From NCBI GenBank assembly GCA_038373865.1, contig JAXGGA010004505.1:23573-87572 (forward strand): DNA of 64,000 nt, read 5' to 3'. The position numbers were made by a program, and so were the translations under genes. Below are positions 33,374 to 44,241 of this stretch, piece after piece. This DNA comes from Uloborus plumipes. Its lineage: Eukaryota; Arthropoda; Arachnida; Araneae; Uloboridae. The stretch's first letter is position 1. Every line of letters begins with the position of its first letter. The notes beneath the pieces are model-generated. The model did no database searches. It worked only from the letters and a program-made list of their open reading frames with translations, and was not told where the DNA came from.

Positions 33374-36300
33374 ATGGATAAAGATTTTCGTAACATAGAA
33401 AAGTTGGGTTCCCATAATTGGGCTTCTTGGTCCAAAGATGTAAAAATGATTCTAATGGAAAGGGATTTATGGGAAGTTACCCAAAATAAATTAGAAACCC
33501 CAATTACCCCCGTTGATAAGAAACGTTGTTTTAAGGCCTTAGCTATCATATATTTAAATTTAGATACTGAAATAAAGGCATTAATTGATGACCTTGAAGA
33601 TCCACATGAAGCGTGGACAAATTTAAAAACAAATTTTGAACCCCCATCTTTGGCCCGAGTAGCTGCCCTATGGGAATCCTATTTTTCATGTCAAATGAGT
33701 GATGGTGAAACTGTGGGATTGTTTGCTGCCAGGCTAGGGGGGATTTTTAAACAATTGATTGAAAATGGCTATGTAATGGAAGAACAAATTAGAACTTTTC
33801 AGTTAATTAGATATTTGCCTTCCAACTTTGACAATATTGTCCAGGCAATATATCGATGGGAAAAAGAAAAGTTTACTTTTTTAAATGTCAAGAATGAACT
33901 TTTAGCCGAAGAAGGCCGTATCAAGTATTTAAATAGAGAACCGGAAGGGGGGAATTCTGCAATGAGTGCTCATTCAAGAAAGGAAAAAACTGGTCCTGCA
34001 GGCAAGGGAGGTAAGTCCCCATTTAAAAGTAAAATTTGCCATTATTGTAAAAAGAAAGGGCATATTGCTTCGCGGTGTTGGGCCAGAAATAAAGATATTC
34101 GAAATTCAAAAGAAAATGTTAAAAGTAAAAATGAATATCGAACAGGAATGTATTGCACAATTAATGAATTCTCCGCGAATACCACCACCACCCCTAGAAA
34201 TGATAATGACTGGATTTTTGATTCGGGTAGTACGGCACATTTTTGCCGTGATAAGAATTTATTTTCAGAAATAAAACCAGTCCAAAATACCCAAATGGAG
34301 GTGGCTGTTGGTGAGATAAAAAGTAAAGTCGAGGGGATAGGTAAAGTAATTTTTAAAATTGAAACTGACAACAAAATGATAACAGTAACATTAAATAATG
34401 TTTATTATGCCCCAACACTGCGACGCAATTTGCTTTCTGGTTCATGCATCGACCAGCAAGGATTTAAAATGAAATGGTTTCCCGGAAAGATTTGCGTATA
34501 TGATGTAAATAATGTTAAAATTTTTAATGCTAATTTAATTAATAAGTTGTATTATGTTAAGCCAAATTTTTATATGAAATGTTTAAATGTAAATAATGTT
34601 GTCATCCCTGAAGGGGACTCCAAATTGAAAGTTGAACAGTCCAATGTTGTGAAATTAGACCTAGAGTTATGGCACAAACGTTTTGCCCATATTAACATGG
34701 ACTATATTGTGAATACTGAAAAACTAGGGGCTGTAACGGGATTAGAAATTAAGAAGGGAGCAAAACCTACTTGTGAACCATGTAAATTGGGAAAAAAGAA
34801 ATCATGTTCATTTAAACCTTTACCAGAAATCAGGTCCAAGGAAGCCCTTGAATTGGTCCATATGGACCTAGCGGGACCTTTTCAAAAGGAGTCTTTAGCG
34901 GGGAAGAAATATCTTTTTACCATCATTGATGATTTTTCACGAAAAGCTTATGTATTTTTCTTAAAAAGTAAAGATAAGGCTTTTGAAGTTTTTTTAGGTT
35001 TTCAGAGAAGGGCAGAGAGGTTTTTAGGTAAAAAGTTACTAGCTGTCCGCTCCGATAACGGTCGGGAATTTGAAAACAAATTTTTTGAAAATTATCTAAA
35101 GAACCAGGGGATAAGAATTGAGCGTTCAAATAAATATACACCTCAACAAAATGGTGTCGCGGAACGATATAACCGTACCATAGAAGACGCGATAAGAACA
35201 ATGCTAAATGACTCAGGGTTAGGTTTTGAATTTTGGGCGGAAGCCACACTTTGTTTCAATTATATTAGAAATAGGACAGTTCTAGGAAAACGTGGCAAGA
35301 CACCATTTGAACTGTTTTCAGGTAGGAAACCGTCTACTAAACATTTTCGGGTTTTTGGCTGTATTGCCTATGTTGGTCAGCCTAAAATTAAACTTAAGAA
35401 ACTCGACCCTAGGGCAACTTTAGGTGTAATGATTGGCTATGCTATAAAAACCAGAGGATATAGAATCTGGAACCCTGAAACTAAAAGAGTAGACGAAACT
35501 ATAAATGTCGATTTTAATGAAAATTTAAGCTGGGGGGAATATAAAAATAAAAACATACAGGGAAGGAATTTTAATTTTATACCTCCTCTTGGGGACTCAG
35601 AACCAGAAGAAGAAATTGAGGAATGTGATAAACCACCCACCAGTAAAGAGATAAAATGGACACGGGAAGCTGTAAAAAGAAAAACAGGAGATCGAATTGA
35701 TATCTATTACTCTATTATAATGGGAGACAAGAAAAATCGGTTTAAAACGGTAAAAGATATTCAAAAATTCTGCGAAGTCAACAACATTAAGTTTGACCCT
35801 ACACTCTTTGATTTTTCGCCCAAAAATTTGAACACCGGTGAAATACCGGAAGAAGGGGATAATAGTTCAGAAGACTCTGAGGAAATGATAGACACTCCGG
35901 GGGCTAGTATGGTTGAAGTAATTGTCCCTAATTCATATAAAGAATGTTTAAAATCAGAAGAATTGAAACACTGGGAACTAGCGATGAAAGATGAGATCCA
36001 AGTGATTAAAGAACGTGGGGTTTGGGACCTGGTCCCCCCACCTAAAAATAAACCTATTTTAGGAAATCGCTGGGTTTATGATGCTAAACAAAATGATAAG
36101 GGTCAAGTCGTCAGATACAAAGCTAGACTGGTATGTTCTGGTAACCGACAAGTCCAGGGGGAGTCTTATTCTGAAGTGTTTAGTCCTGTGGTTGATTTCA
36201 CCTTAGTTAGAGTTTTTTTCGCGATATTTGTCTCACTTTTAGGATGGTATCATTTCCAAATTGACATAAAAAATGCCTACTTGTATGCTGACTTGGAGGA

Positions 36301-37480
36301 ACATATTATAATGCGCCAACCTGAGGGTTTTGTCGAGTTAGAATATCCTAACTACGTCTGTAAATTAAAGAAGTCCCTTTATGGGTTGCACCAATCTGGA
36401 AGAAACTGGTTTTATGAAATTGACGGGGTTCTTCATGGGTTTAAATTTAAAAAGGTAAAAGGGTGTAACTGTGTTTACTATAGGGACGGGGAAGTTTTTC
36501 TTTTGATTTACGTAGACGACATAATTATTCTAGCAAAAAATAATGAGATAGTGAAAAATGTAATTGAAGAAATAAAGACAAAATATGATATAAAAGAATT
36601 AGGAAAAACAAGGAAACTTCTGGGGATAGAATTTATAGAAGAAGGGGGGAATATTTACATTCACCAGGGTTTTTATATTTCACGGGTGTGTGAGTTATTT
36701 TCCAACTATAGTATCCCTATTTCTACCCTTCCTATTTCGAGGGGCACGATTTTGTCGATGAACGACTGCCCAAAAGGGGAATTAGAAATAAAAGAAATGG
36801 AAAAATTGCCATATCGAAATCTATTGGGATGTTTAGCATACATAGCTGGGAAAACTCGCCCTGATATTTCCTATGCTGTAAACATCTTTTCACAATTTCA
36901 AGCTAACCCAGGAAGAAAGCACTGGGAATTTTTGTTACGCGTTTTAGGGTACTTAAAAAATACTATTTTTTATAAATTAAATTTAAGTGTAATAGGGGAA
37001 ATTAAAATAAAAGCTTTTTCAGACTCTGATTTTGCCTCAAATCGTGAGGATCGTGTCTCAATGGGTGGTACAATCATCTGTATAGATGATGTCCCGATTC
37101 AATGGAGGACTTTCAAACAAAAATGTGTGGCATTGTCCACGATGGAGGCCGAATATATTTCATTGGGGGAAACTGCCAAAGAGGTAGTTTGGTTAAAAAG
37201 GATATTGGATGAAATAGACCAATTGAACATTGAAGGTTTTAAATTATGTTCTGCCATTATTCATTGTGACAATACCGCCGCCATTGATTTTTCAAGGTCC
37301 CCCATTGAAAACTCTCGAACGAAACACATAGATGTGCGCTATCATTTCGTGAGAAATCTAGTTAGGGACAAAAATTTTTCCATTGAATATATTAGGACAA
37401 ATGTAAATAAAGCGGACATTTTCACTAAGCCCTTGTCACGAAATATATTAGACAAGCTATGTAAACTAATTTTCAATTAG
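33374..37480 (+). CDS. Copia Gag-Pol polyprotein (1368 aa, intact)
   Basis: One uninterrupted frame from the ATG in ACAAATGGAT, 62 bp after the LTR. It is translated as a polyprotein and cleaved to build the virus-like particle and its enzymes. Gag-like capsid region, residues 1-215; zinc knuckle CHYCKKKGHIASRC at 221-234 for RNA binding; aspartic protease with DSGSTAHFC near 282; GAG-pre-integrase zinc finger LWHKRFAHIN with CEPCKLGK (about 433-475); integrase core from about 495 with HMDLAGP, RSDNGREFENKF near 560 and NGVAERYNRTI near 593 (the D, D, E residues are present); reverse transcriptase from about 850 with QIDIKNAYL near 962 and active site YVDDIII near 1045; RNase H with FSDSDFASN near 1215, STMEAEYISL near 1253, HCDNTAAIDFS near 1296 and TKHIDVRYHF near 1317. 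Length and order match complete copia polyproteins. I see no stop, frameshift or lost catalytic residue. How capsid is made in excess cannot be read from the sequence. Confidence 0.96.
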   Translation: MDKDFRNIEKLGSHNWASWSKDVKMILMERDLWEVTQNKLETPITPVDKKRCFKALAIIYLNLDTEIKALIDDLEDPHEAWTNLKTNFEPPSLARVAALWESYFSCQMSDGETVGLFAARLGGIFKQLIENGYVMEEQIRTFQLIRYLPSNFDNIVQAIYRWEKEKFTFLNVKNELLAEEGRIKYLNREPEGGNSAMSAHSRKEKTGPAGKGGKSPFKSKICHYCKKKGHIASRCWARNKDIRNSKENVKSKNEYRTGMYCTINEFSANTTTTPRNDNDWIFDSGSTAHFCRDKNLFSEIKPVQNTQMEVAVGEIKSKVEGIGKVIFKIETDNKMITVTLNNVYYAPTLRRNLLSGSCIDQQGFKMKWFPGKICVYDVNNVKIFNANLINKLYYVKPNFYMKCLNVNNVVIPEGDSKLKVEQSNVVKLDLELWHKRFAHINMDYIVNTEKLGAVTGLEIKKGAKPTCEPCKLGKKKSCSFKPLPEIRSKEALELVHMDLAGPFQKESLAGKKYLFTIIDDFSRKAYVFFLKSKDKAFEVFLGFQRRAERFLGKKLLAVRSDNGREFENKFFENYLKNQGIRIERSNKYTPQQNGVAERYNRTIEDAIRTMLNDSGLGFEFWAEATLCFNYIRNRTVLGKRGKTPFELFSGRKPSTKHFRVFGCIAYVGQPKIKLKKLDPRATLGVMIGYAIKTRGYRIWNPETKRVDETINVDFNENLSWGEYKNKNIQGRNFNFIPPLGDSEPEEEIEECDKPPTSKEIKWTREAVKRKTGDRIDIYYSIIMGDKKNRFKTVKDIQKFCEVNNIKFDPTLFDFSPKNLNTGEIPEEGDNSSEDSEEMIDTPGASMVEVIVPNSYKECLKSEELKHWELAMKDEIQVIKERGVWDLVPPPKNKPILGNRWVYDAKQNDKGQVVRYKARLVCSGNRQVQGESYSEVFSPVVDFTLVRVFFAIFVSLLGWYHFQIDIKNAYLYADLEEHIIMRQPEGFVELEYPNYVCKLKKSLYGLHQSGRNWFYEIDGVLHGFKFKKVKGCNCVYYRDGEVFLLIYVDDIIILAKNNEIVKNVIEEIKTKYDIKELGKTRKLLGIEFIEEGGNIYIHQGFYISRVCELFSNYSIPISTLPISRGTILSMNDCPKGELEIKEMEKLPYRNLLGCLAYIAGKTRPDISYAVNIFSQFQANPGRKHWEFLLRVLGYLKNTIFYKLNLSVIGEIKIKAFSDSDFASNREDRVSMGGTIICIDDVPIQWRTFKQKCVALSTMEAEYISLGETAKEVVWLKRILDEIDQLNIEGFKLCSAIIHCDNTAAIDFSRSPIENSRTKHIDVRYHFVRNLVRDKNFSIEYIRTNVNKADIFTKPLSRNILDKLCKLIFN

Positions 37481-37553
37481 TATTGAATCATGTTTTTCAT
37501 GTGTTTTTTGGGATTTTTTGATGTGTGTTTTTTGTGCGTTTATGGACTTTCTC

Positions 37554-37566
37554 CAAGAGGGGGGAA
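37554..37566 (+). promoter_or_regulatory. Polypurine tract (plus-strand primer)
   Basis: AAGAGGGGGGAA lies two bases before the 3' LTR, the expected site of plus-strand priming. Confidence 0.85.
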
Positions 37567-37568
37567 CT

Positions 37569-38747
37569 TGTTAGCATGGCCCTTTATTTTTTCTTGGAGA
37601 GAGTCCCTAAACGAATTTTTTTTTAAATAAAAATAAAATGTTAAGAGCACCTACTTCCTTTGCCTGCACGTCCAGGGGGAAAGAAATCCCATTTTTTATT
37701 TTCATCCTAGCACGCCGGCAAACAATCCCATCACTACGACAGAACGTGCATTTTTTCCGTAATGGTGTGACGTCAGAGCTTTAGTGTTGAGGAACTACTT
37801 GCTTCCTCGAAGAGGGTAAACAATTAAGAAATTTCCCTAAGCTGTGTTTTTTAAAAGTTGAGTTGTATTTTTACTAAAGTTCTATTTAAATTTTGTCTTG
37901 ACGTCACGCCACTACGTTCCATCGTCTGCAGCTATAAGAATGGTAGTTTTTCCAGGCTGTGTGTTCTGATCTGTCCGGCCATGTCTTAGTGTTGCTGTTT
38001 TTGCGCTGTGTTGTTTCGGCGTGCACGCGGTGCGTGCTTTTCGTTTTGTGGTGCTGTAATTTCTTTGAAAAAGGCTGGAGCCTTCCACCACTTGTGTTAT
38101 AGTATGCAGGCATTATTAACTCTTTTACTTTAAATGTTTTTTAAAGAATTTGGCCGAACGAATTAACGTTCGGGGATTTTTTTGGAGAATGTCACCTCCT
38201 AGTTACTGCGGAAAGTTCTATCATTCCACCGCTATAAAATCTTCATGGATATAACCGGCTTTCCCAATTTTGGTCATGCGGCGACCAAACCAACTAGCTC
38301 CTTCTGGGCGACCAAACCAACTAGCTCCTTCTGAGTAGTACCTGCTGTGTGTCTGGCTGAGCCCATCCCTGGGATATTGGAACACCTCGTCAGGCCTATC
38401 TACCGGACAAGAAGCAGAAGTTGAGCTGTTGACTGCGACGCTGTACCCAGAAAGGTGGACTGTGTATCAAATGTAACCGGTGGACTTCCGTTCCTGAGAT
38501 GGTATTCTTGTAAAAATTCTAAGGGGTGAACTCCAAATTCTATTCTAAGACTTTTTAAATTTTCTAACGATAATTGGGGGGGTTTTTTTTTGAAAATTCA
38601 AAATTTTTTGGGTGTATCAGATTTTTCAATGTTTACAATGTTTTGATCAAAATAAATTTATACTGTTTGTTAAAATGTCTATCTGTTCCTTTCACTTCTG
38701 CCGACCACACTACCTCGGCCTCGTATTTATGTTAGCATAGGTTAACA
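37569..38747 (+). repeat. 3' LTR of the copia element (1179 bp)
   Basis: It differs from the 5' LTR by a few homopolymer-length changes and about eight to ten substitutions (for example GTGC/GAGC near 37646, AAGC/AGGC near 37955, GGAG/GGTG near 38030, TATC/TAGC near 38323). The reverse-strand 69-residue frames present in both LTRs are not genes. Confidence 0.95.
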
Positions 38748-39155
38748 ATAATTGTGAAATAATTTGTTTTATAGAATACCGTTTTCATATGTCAATACGG
38801 AATAAGATTCTGCATACAATGCATTAATAAAGTGAAAATCGCCATTTTTGGACTTATGTCGTTCTTGGTTCTGAGGTACAGATATATCATTTCAAGTGTG
38901 TCAAAAATCAGTAGATTTTTATTTTGTCCGATATGGTTCATTTCATCCCATTTTGTCCAATTTCTTCCGACGTCGCGCTTTTTACAGAAAAGTGGGCAAA
39001 ATAGCAACCCTGCGCATTACAGAAGTATCTATAAGCGAATTGGGAAGCTTTTTTCAAAAAATAAATTAGATTCAGCGAACCCTCGGCTCTAGTGATCTCT
39101 TAATTCTTCTACTTCAAATGGCCTTTCTTCCCTTCATCGTTATATAGTGAACTAT

Positions 39156-39406
39156 ACTGCCGTGCTAAGCACAAAAGTCGTATCTGCACTTTTTAACACA
39201 ATTGAGTTATCGCCACCAGGTGGCTCTTTGTGACGTATTTTACCTAAATACAAAATTAATGGTCATTTGAGAATGGGAAATATTTTTTACAAAATTATGA
39301 AAAAGTTTCATCTGAATCAAATACATGGTGGCGCAAAACTTTAAAGAGTAATATCTCAATTTGAACTCAACTGCAGATACCACTTTTGCGTTTAGCACAG
39401 CGAAAT
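39156..39406. mobile_element. 250-bp MITE with ~30-bp imperfect TIRs
   Basis: GCCGTGCTAAGCACAAAAGT then CGTATCTGCA is inverted, with about five mismatches, at about 39371-39402 (TGCAGATACCACTTTTGCG, TTTAGCACAGC). A TA lies next to each end. Superfamily unknown. Confidence 0.65.
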
Positions 39407-39434
39407 ACCTTAGCAGCGAACCTATCCTCTAAGT

Positions 39435-39738
39435 CAGCGTTTCTTAAACTGTGTTCCGCGGAACCCTAGGGTCTCACGAAGATCATGGAAGGGTTCCGTG
39501 AAACTTTTCCTCCCTTCCTTTCATAACATTTGAACTAAGTTCTCAAAAGTTCCAGCAAAGAAAATTAAAATCAAAACTTAAAATTCGAAGCAACAACCCT
39601 GTCTCCTGTTCACTTATCCAAAGAAAAAATTGGTGATAGGGTAGGTGGGGGAGGGGGGATAGAAATAAAAACAAGGGTTCTGCCAAAAAAGTGGACAGCA
39701 AAAAGGGTTCCACTTGTAAAAAAGTTTAAGAAACGCTG
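39435..39738. mobile_element. hAT-like MITE, 304 bp
   Basis: CAGCGTTTCTTAAACT and AGTTTAAGAAACGCTG are perfect 16-bp inverted repeats, followed inward by GTTCCGCGGAACCC. Flanks CTCTAAGT and CTGTAAGT agree at 7 of 8. GTTTCTTAAACT ends are known from widespread animal hAT elements (recollection). Confidence 0.82.
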
Positions 39739-39746
39739 CTGTAAGT

Positions 39747-42700
39747 GGACAGTTCTAGCAGGTTCTTGATCTTTTGGTAAAGTAGAGGTACTTCAGAGAC
39801 ACAGACTACAAGAGTTGAAAGTGATTTTGTTGGTTTTTGCAGAAGTTTGATGGTTTGATGCTGATAATTCAAAAAAATGATTCTAAGTGAAATAGAAAAC
39901 AGGCTTCTGCTCTACATTCGAGAAGGGACATTTAATTTCAAACCCTTTACAAATGTTCAAGCGCCATCTCTAAGTTTTACTCAGAATTAGAGTATTTAAC
40001 TTTTTTTTTTGTAATCTTGTTTATAGTATGAGATTTTGCTTACAATTACTTTTAAATATTGAGATTATGATTGCGTTTTGGTGCACAAAAATGTAACCAA
40101 TTTCTTTGATTTATGATTATGTAATCCACGATTACTCCTAGCCTGTTTCCTGTGTGCCTGTTCCTAGCCTGTTTTAAGCTTCAATTCTAAAATAATTTTG
40201 CTCAAATTCTTTTGTATTCTTTTTAAAACTTTTAATGCCTTCATTTGAAAAATTGCGATCTGTTTGCATCTGCTATGGAAATCAAATTTTTCCTTTTTCA
40301 CGTTAACCGTACTTTATAAAAGGCTCAATAAATGATTTTTTTTTTTCATTTTTATATGAATAATAAAGTTGAAAACTTTAAAGCTAAATCCCATGCTCTT
40401 TGGAAGGGGGTGGGGTAGTTAATGCATTTTAATATAATTATGAAAAGTGAAACTATTGCTCAATGTAAAAGGTCCTTTGCTGAAAACCTGCATGATCATG
40501 AAACAATTATGAACTTTAAATTTTAACACTGTTTTCAAAACAAAACCACTTCGCTCAAAAACGTACAACAGATTAAAGTATTATCTTAACATTTTTGCAA
40601 TATTTGTAAGAATTATTATAAGTTTCAGAAACTACATGATACACTAATCCATTGCTTTTCATTGTTTACTTTTTTAATTTTACCTCTCCTTTTAAAATCT
40701 TAAGAACTGTTGATTGCTAGTCCTTGCTGCACAAGCTTCTTTAGCTAATGTTGAATACTTTTTCAACATTTGGTCTGACTAACTCAAACCTTTAAATTAT
40801 TTTAGGGCACTGCTGAATTTTTTTGTTGTCAAACATTTTGGCTGCAAAACCACTTTCATATTGCAGCTTATTATTATCATGATAAACTTGATTTATTTTA
40901 AAAAATAGTACCTCAGAGTTATTGAATAAATGTTAAGCAATGTGTAATCCATAATTTTGTATCTAATCCACAGGCGCTCAAAAATTAAAAATGTTCTTGC
41001 TCAACGAAATTATTCTCTTCAGCTTTTAAAAGTAAAAGCTGATTCTAATTAAAATAGCTAATTTTTTTGCACTTAGAGTCTACAATTATTCCTGTAGTCT
41101 TTTATGTTGAATTTTGAATGTGATTTGAATCATGTATTTACATTCAAGTCGCTAATATTTCCATACCCATTATAAAAAATAAAATAAAAATGAAAAACTG
41201 CCATGAAAGTAATTTGCAGCATTTATTTTTCATACTGTTTAAGATATCTTGTATTTTGGCAAATGCAACATAATTAGTATTTAAAATTCTTGAATTTTTT
41301 CTTTTTTTTTAAAATCACAAACCAGGCTTCAAAATCAGTTCGTCTTTAGGGTCATTCCACGTCAAGTGATCCAAAATCTGAGAAAAATTTTACCTTACAT
41401 TTTTGTATTTCTTTCTTTTTTGGCTCATCAATTGTACCCCTTGAGGTAATCAAAAGTCTCAATTTTTAGATTTTTATCTCTATTATTTTTTCATTTATGA
41501 GACTTTGAACTTTGGAAAAACCCCGGTTTTTAAATGGACAAGGGAACATAAAAGGGACCATAACTCGGCACCAAATATAGATAGAATGATTTGGTAAATG
41601 GCATTTTAAAGTAGGTTAGTTGCTGTTTAATCTGATATGCAACATGACTAATTTTATACAAAATTTATTTTTTAAAAATTGAAATTTAAATTTCAAATTT
41701 AAATTTCTTAAAAAACATATAATGAATTTTTTTCAAAAAATTCTCAAAAATTCTTGCGTATTTTATCTATGTTTGTACCAATTTTTAGATTGGGATCTCA
41801 ATGGGATCATATTTTTTTGAATTTTTGAATAAAACTGTATAGGAAAAAAAGGACATTTTTTAGATTCTATTTACTTAAATACTAAGTTGTCTGGCTTGTG
41901 ATGGTCTAAAAAGTAGTAAATAAGTTTAAAGTGAGCTGGCATCAGGCCCGTCATTTAGAGGAGGTTCGATTGTATACTACTGTTTCCATGTTGTGAAAGT
42001 TCAAGCGAAAGAACTATTCCCCGTCAACAGGAGGAGTTTCAGGAAGGATTTTGACAGCAAATAATTATTATTCATAGTATATGTTGGGTTTTTTTTAAAA
42101 TTATTTTGAAAATTCTTTCCCACAAAATTTTAAGTTTTAGGAAACACGAATTTCGCACCTAAAGATCAAAGTTGGCCGAAAACTTCGTTTTTAAGATGCA
42201 TAAAATATTATCTTTGGGTTCCACAGCTAGTGGTAATTTTCTTTCAGAAGTACGTAGTATCTTTTCGTAGCTGTTGCAGTGTTTGAAGAAGATTTTTTAA
42301 TATGAGTTGATGCTTTGTAATAAAAGTGCTGAAAAGTTCTTTAATAAAATAAAAGTGGGGACATTGAAACACTATTTCAGAAATAGAATAGAGTTAAAAT
42401 GTTTTGACCATTGGCTAGATCTTACCACTTAGTTATTCGGGCATTTTTGAGGAAAGGTTCATATTTTTTTTAAAAAATCTTTCAACATTCAAACACCTAA
42501 AAGCAAAAATGCTGAAAATTGTTTCAAAAATAAAGGGGATCCCCTCCCCCAGTTTTCAAATAAAAAGAATCGCTCGATATTTTGCTTTTAATATATCACC
42601 TAAAAAACCACTGGCACCACAGCATGAGCAAATACAGAAATAAAGATCAGATGAAAATTGGATTACTTTGACAAGTTCCTAGTTGTCAAGAGGAACACAT

Positions 42701-42799
42701 TTCATACCGCCCTCCCCACACACAGTTTAATTTAAATTCAACTGTCGCACAGTTATAAAAATTTCTGTTCATTTCTACTGCCAACGTGCTTTTGTTTAA
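39747..42799. other. Three kilobases without a recognised gene
   Basis: At 41348 AGGGTCATTCCACGTCAAGT begins what looks like one end of a dispersed TIR family; no matching inverted end is found in the window, so it is truncated. The rest is AT-rich. Short repeated ATTTAAATTTCAAATTTAAA words occur near 41680-41705. No RNA gene or protein-like frame. Confidence 0.4.
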
Positions 42800-43565
42800 G
42801 TAGGCCATTTTGTTCAATAGTTTACTGTCTGTTTGCGTTTTGGGCGCCTGGCAAGGTCGGACGCTTCCATCTGAAAAAGGGGAGTTAGGTTTTGGATGCG
42901 CACTACCCGATGCCTTCAGCTTTAGTTCGCGGACTACTTCCTCGTTGCTTTTCCCCCTATTTCGAGCAAGTCCGAGGAGATTTCGCGCGTGCGCAGATAC
43001 CGCCTAGGTCGCACGAAAAAATTTCAGACAGTAAAAGTGTTCTTGTTTATTTGTCTTATTTTAAAGGAAACTCTAAAATTAACTAACTTTCGCTCTGTGT
43101 GCTGATAATGTGCCATGGCGGCTTCCCCTAACTGTTTCCTTTCTCTGTTATCTGTCTAGCGATAGGACTTCTTTCTGGAGAAAAGGTGTCCAATAATACC
43201 TGTTTCCAATGCGATGAGGGTTCTAAACACTTCAGAACGTACGTGCTCGTCATTACGCATGCTTCCCGTTAATGCTATGGGCTAATTTTACTGCCCTCCT
43301 TTATTTTGGACTTTCAGCTGTCCCTCTTACCTAATCGGAACCAGTTGTCTTTTGCCTTCGGGGCCGTTGTCATCAAACGCGCGGAATATAGACTTTCCCT
43401 GGAAGAGCCTCTTTTATCAGTGTCTTCTGTGAACGCTTGGCTTTTCGAATTCTCAGCACAATTCTTTTTCAAGGCTGTTTGGGAGACGCTGAATAATCGT
43501 GACCATAGTTTCAGCGAAGTGATTTGTTTGCGAGTAGCTGTGTCCTTGGTGAAATTTTGAACCGA
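42800..43565. promoter_or_regulatory. CpG-richer patch, candidate host promoter or first exon
   Basis: Unlike its surroundings, this stretch is rich in CpG and poor in homopolymers. CGCGCGTGCGCA at 42984-42995 fits the NRF-1 site consensus, and GCCATGGCGGC occurs near 43114. A pyrimidine tract ending TGTCTAG near 43159 could be a splice acceptor. Overlapping frames at 42810-43086 and 43306-43595 are open but I recognise no protein. It could equally be an old GC-rich repeat. Confidence 0.25.
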
Positions 43566-43570
43566 AAGGG

Positions 43571-44029
43571 GGAGGGGAGGAAATATTTTTTTCAACTGTA
43601 AGAATCATTTTTCCTATTTTGTAAGTAGGTGTCCCAAGAAAACATATGAATTCATGCTTTTTTGTGTGTAATTGCTTACCTTGTCTAAATATACATTATT
43701 TTAGCACGTGTATTTAGTTGTAAAGCTACAATCTCTTCTGTTTTCAAATTGTACCTAAAAGATTCGCTTGTTTGTCGCCAAGGAAATAGCTTCTGTTGTT
43801 TGTTAAGAAATTCTATTGCTGTGTATAGTGAATTCCGAATCTCAAGTCTTAATAGCTATAAGTTGTTTTGCTTCTTCTTACTTGTATCCTGACGAACTCA
43901 TTGATAAATTAAGAAATTGAAGCAACCTTCCAGGCTCGTCAGTTAAAGGGGTCAACCCCCCCCCCCCCCCGACTTTGAGAAATAAATATATTTACATATC
44001 AGTGGGCGTTGTTTTTGTTGATTTTCGAC
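43571..44029. other. No gene seen
   Basis: AT-rich spacer ending with a C14-type run at about 43957-43970. Confidence 0.5.
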
Positions 44030-44125
44030 AAAATTACATTGTAAATATTGTGGGCTTTCACGGCCGGCGTCAATATGAAGGGGTATTTCCTGGCTTATAG
44101 GCCGTGGTCGATATGGAACTGAAAC

Positions 44126-44168
44126 ACCAGACGTTTCGTCGAGCTCTGCGGCCGACATCATCAGTGGT
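44126..44168 (-). ncRNA. Hammerhead-ribozyme-like motif (minus strand)
   Basis: On the minus strand: stem I ACCA, core CTGATGA, stem II GTCG...CGAC, GAAA, then CGTC and stem I partner TGGT. The cleavage site would be after GTC. It is base-for-base the same as the plus-strand motif at 44199-44241. An extra T between CTGATGA and stem II, and a very short stem III, may lower single-copy activity. Confidence 0.6.
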
Positions 44169-44198
44169 GAGTTTGGTATGACTGATGACACCAAAGTC

Positions 44199-44241
44199 AC
44201 CACTGATGATGTCGGCCGCAGAGCTCGACGAAACGTCTGGT
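44199..44241 (+). ncRNA. Hammerhead-ribozyme-like motif (plus strand)
   Basis: ACCA (44199-44202) and TGGT (44238-44241) form stem I; CTGATGA is at 44203-44209; GTCG (44211-44214) pairs with CGAC (44226-44229) as stem II; GAAA is at 44230-44233; CGTC at 44234-44237 precedes the expected cut. Known Penelope-like elements carry type-I hammerheads with minimal stem III that work best as dimers. The bulged T at 44210 departs from the textbook core. Self-cleavage is inference. Confidence 0.62.

Larger units (their letters stand above)
32135..38747 (+). mobile_element. Ty1/copia LTR retrotransposon, apparently complete
   Basis: 6613 bp flanked by ATAAT on both sides (32130-32134, 38748-38752), with TG...CA-bounded LTRs, a tRNA primer site, one gag-pol frame and a polypurine tract. 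Domain order gag, protease, integrase, RT, RNase H is diagnostic of copia (Gypsy elements have integrase last). The LTRs differ at about ten sites, so the insertion is fairly young. Nothing I can see is broken, so it may still be mobile. Confidence 0.95.
32012..38886. repeat. Inverted repeat split by the copia insertion
   Basis: TATCTGTACCTCAGAACCA then GACGTAAGTCCA at about 32012-32049 is inverted at about 38844-38886 (TGGACTTATGTCGTT, then TGGTTCTGAGGTACAGATA). Without the copia element the two arms would lie about 260 bp apart, so copia landed inside a small MITE or hairpin. Confidence 0.65.

Noticed and set aside
41348..41400. Full DNA transposon starting with GGGTCATTCCACG
   Set aside because: Only one end is visible; without the partner end or a duplication I report it only as a possible truncated element.
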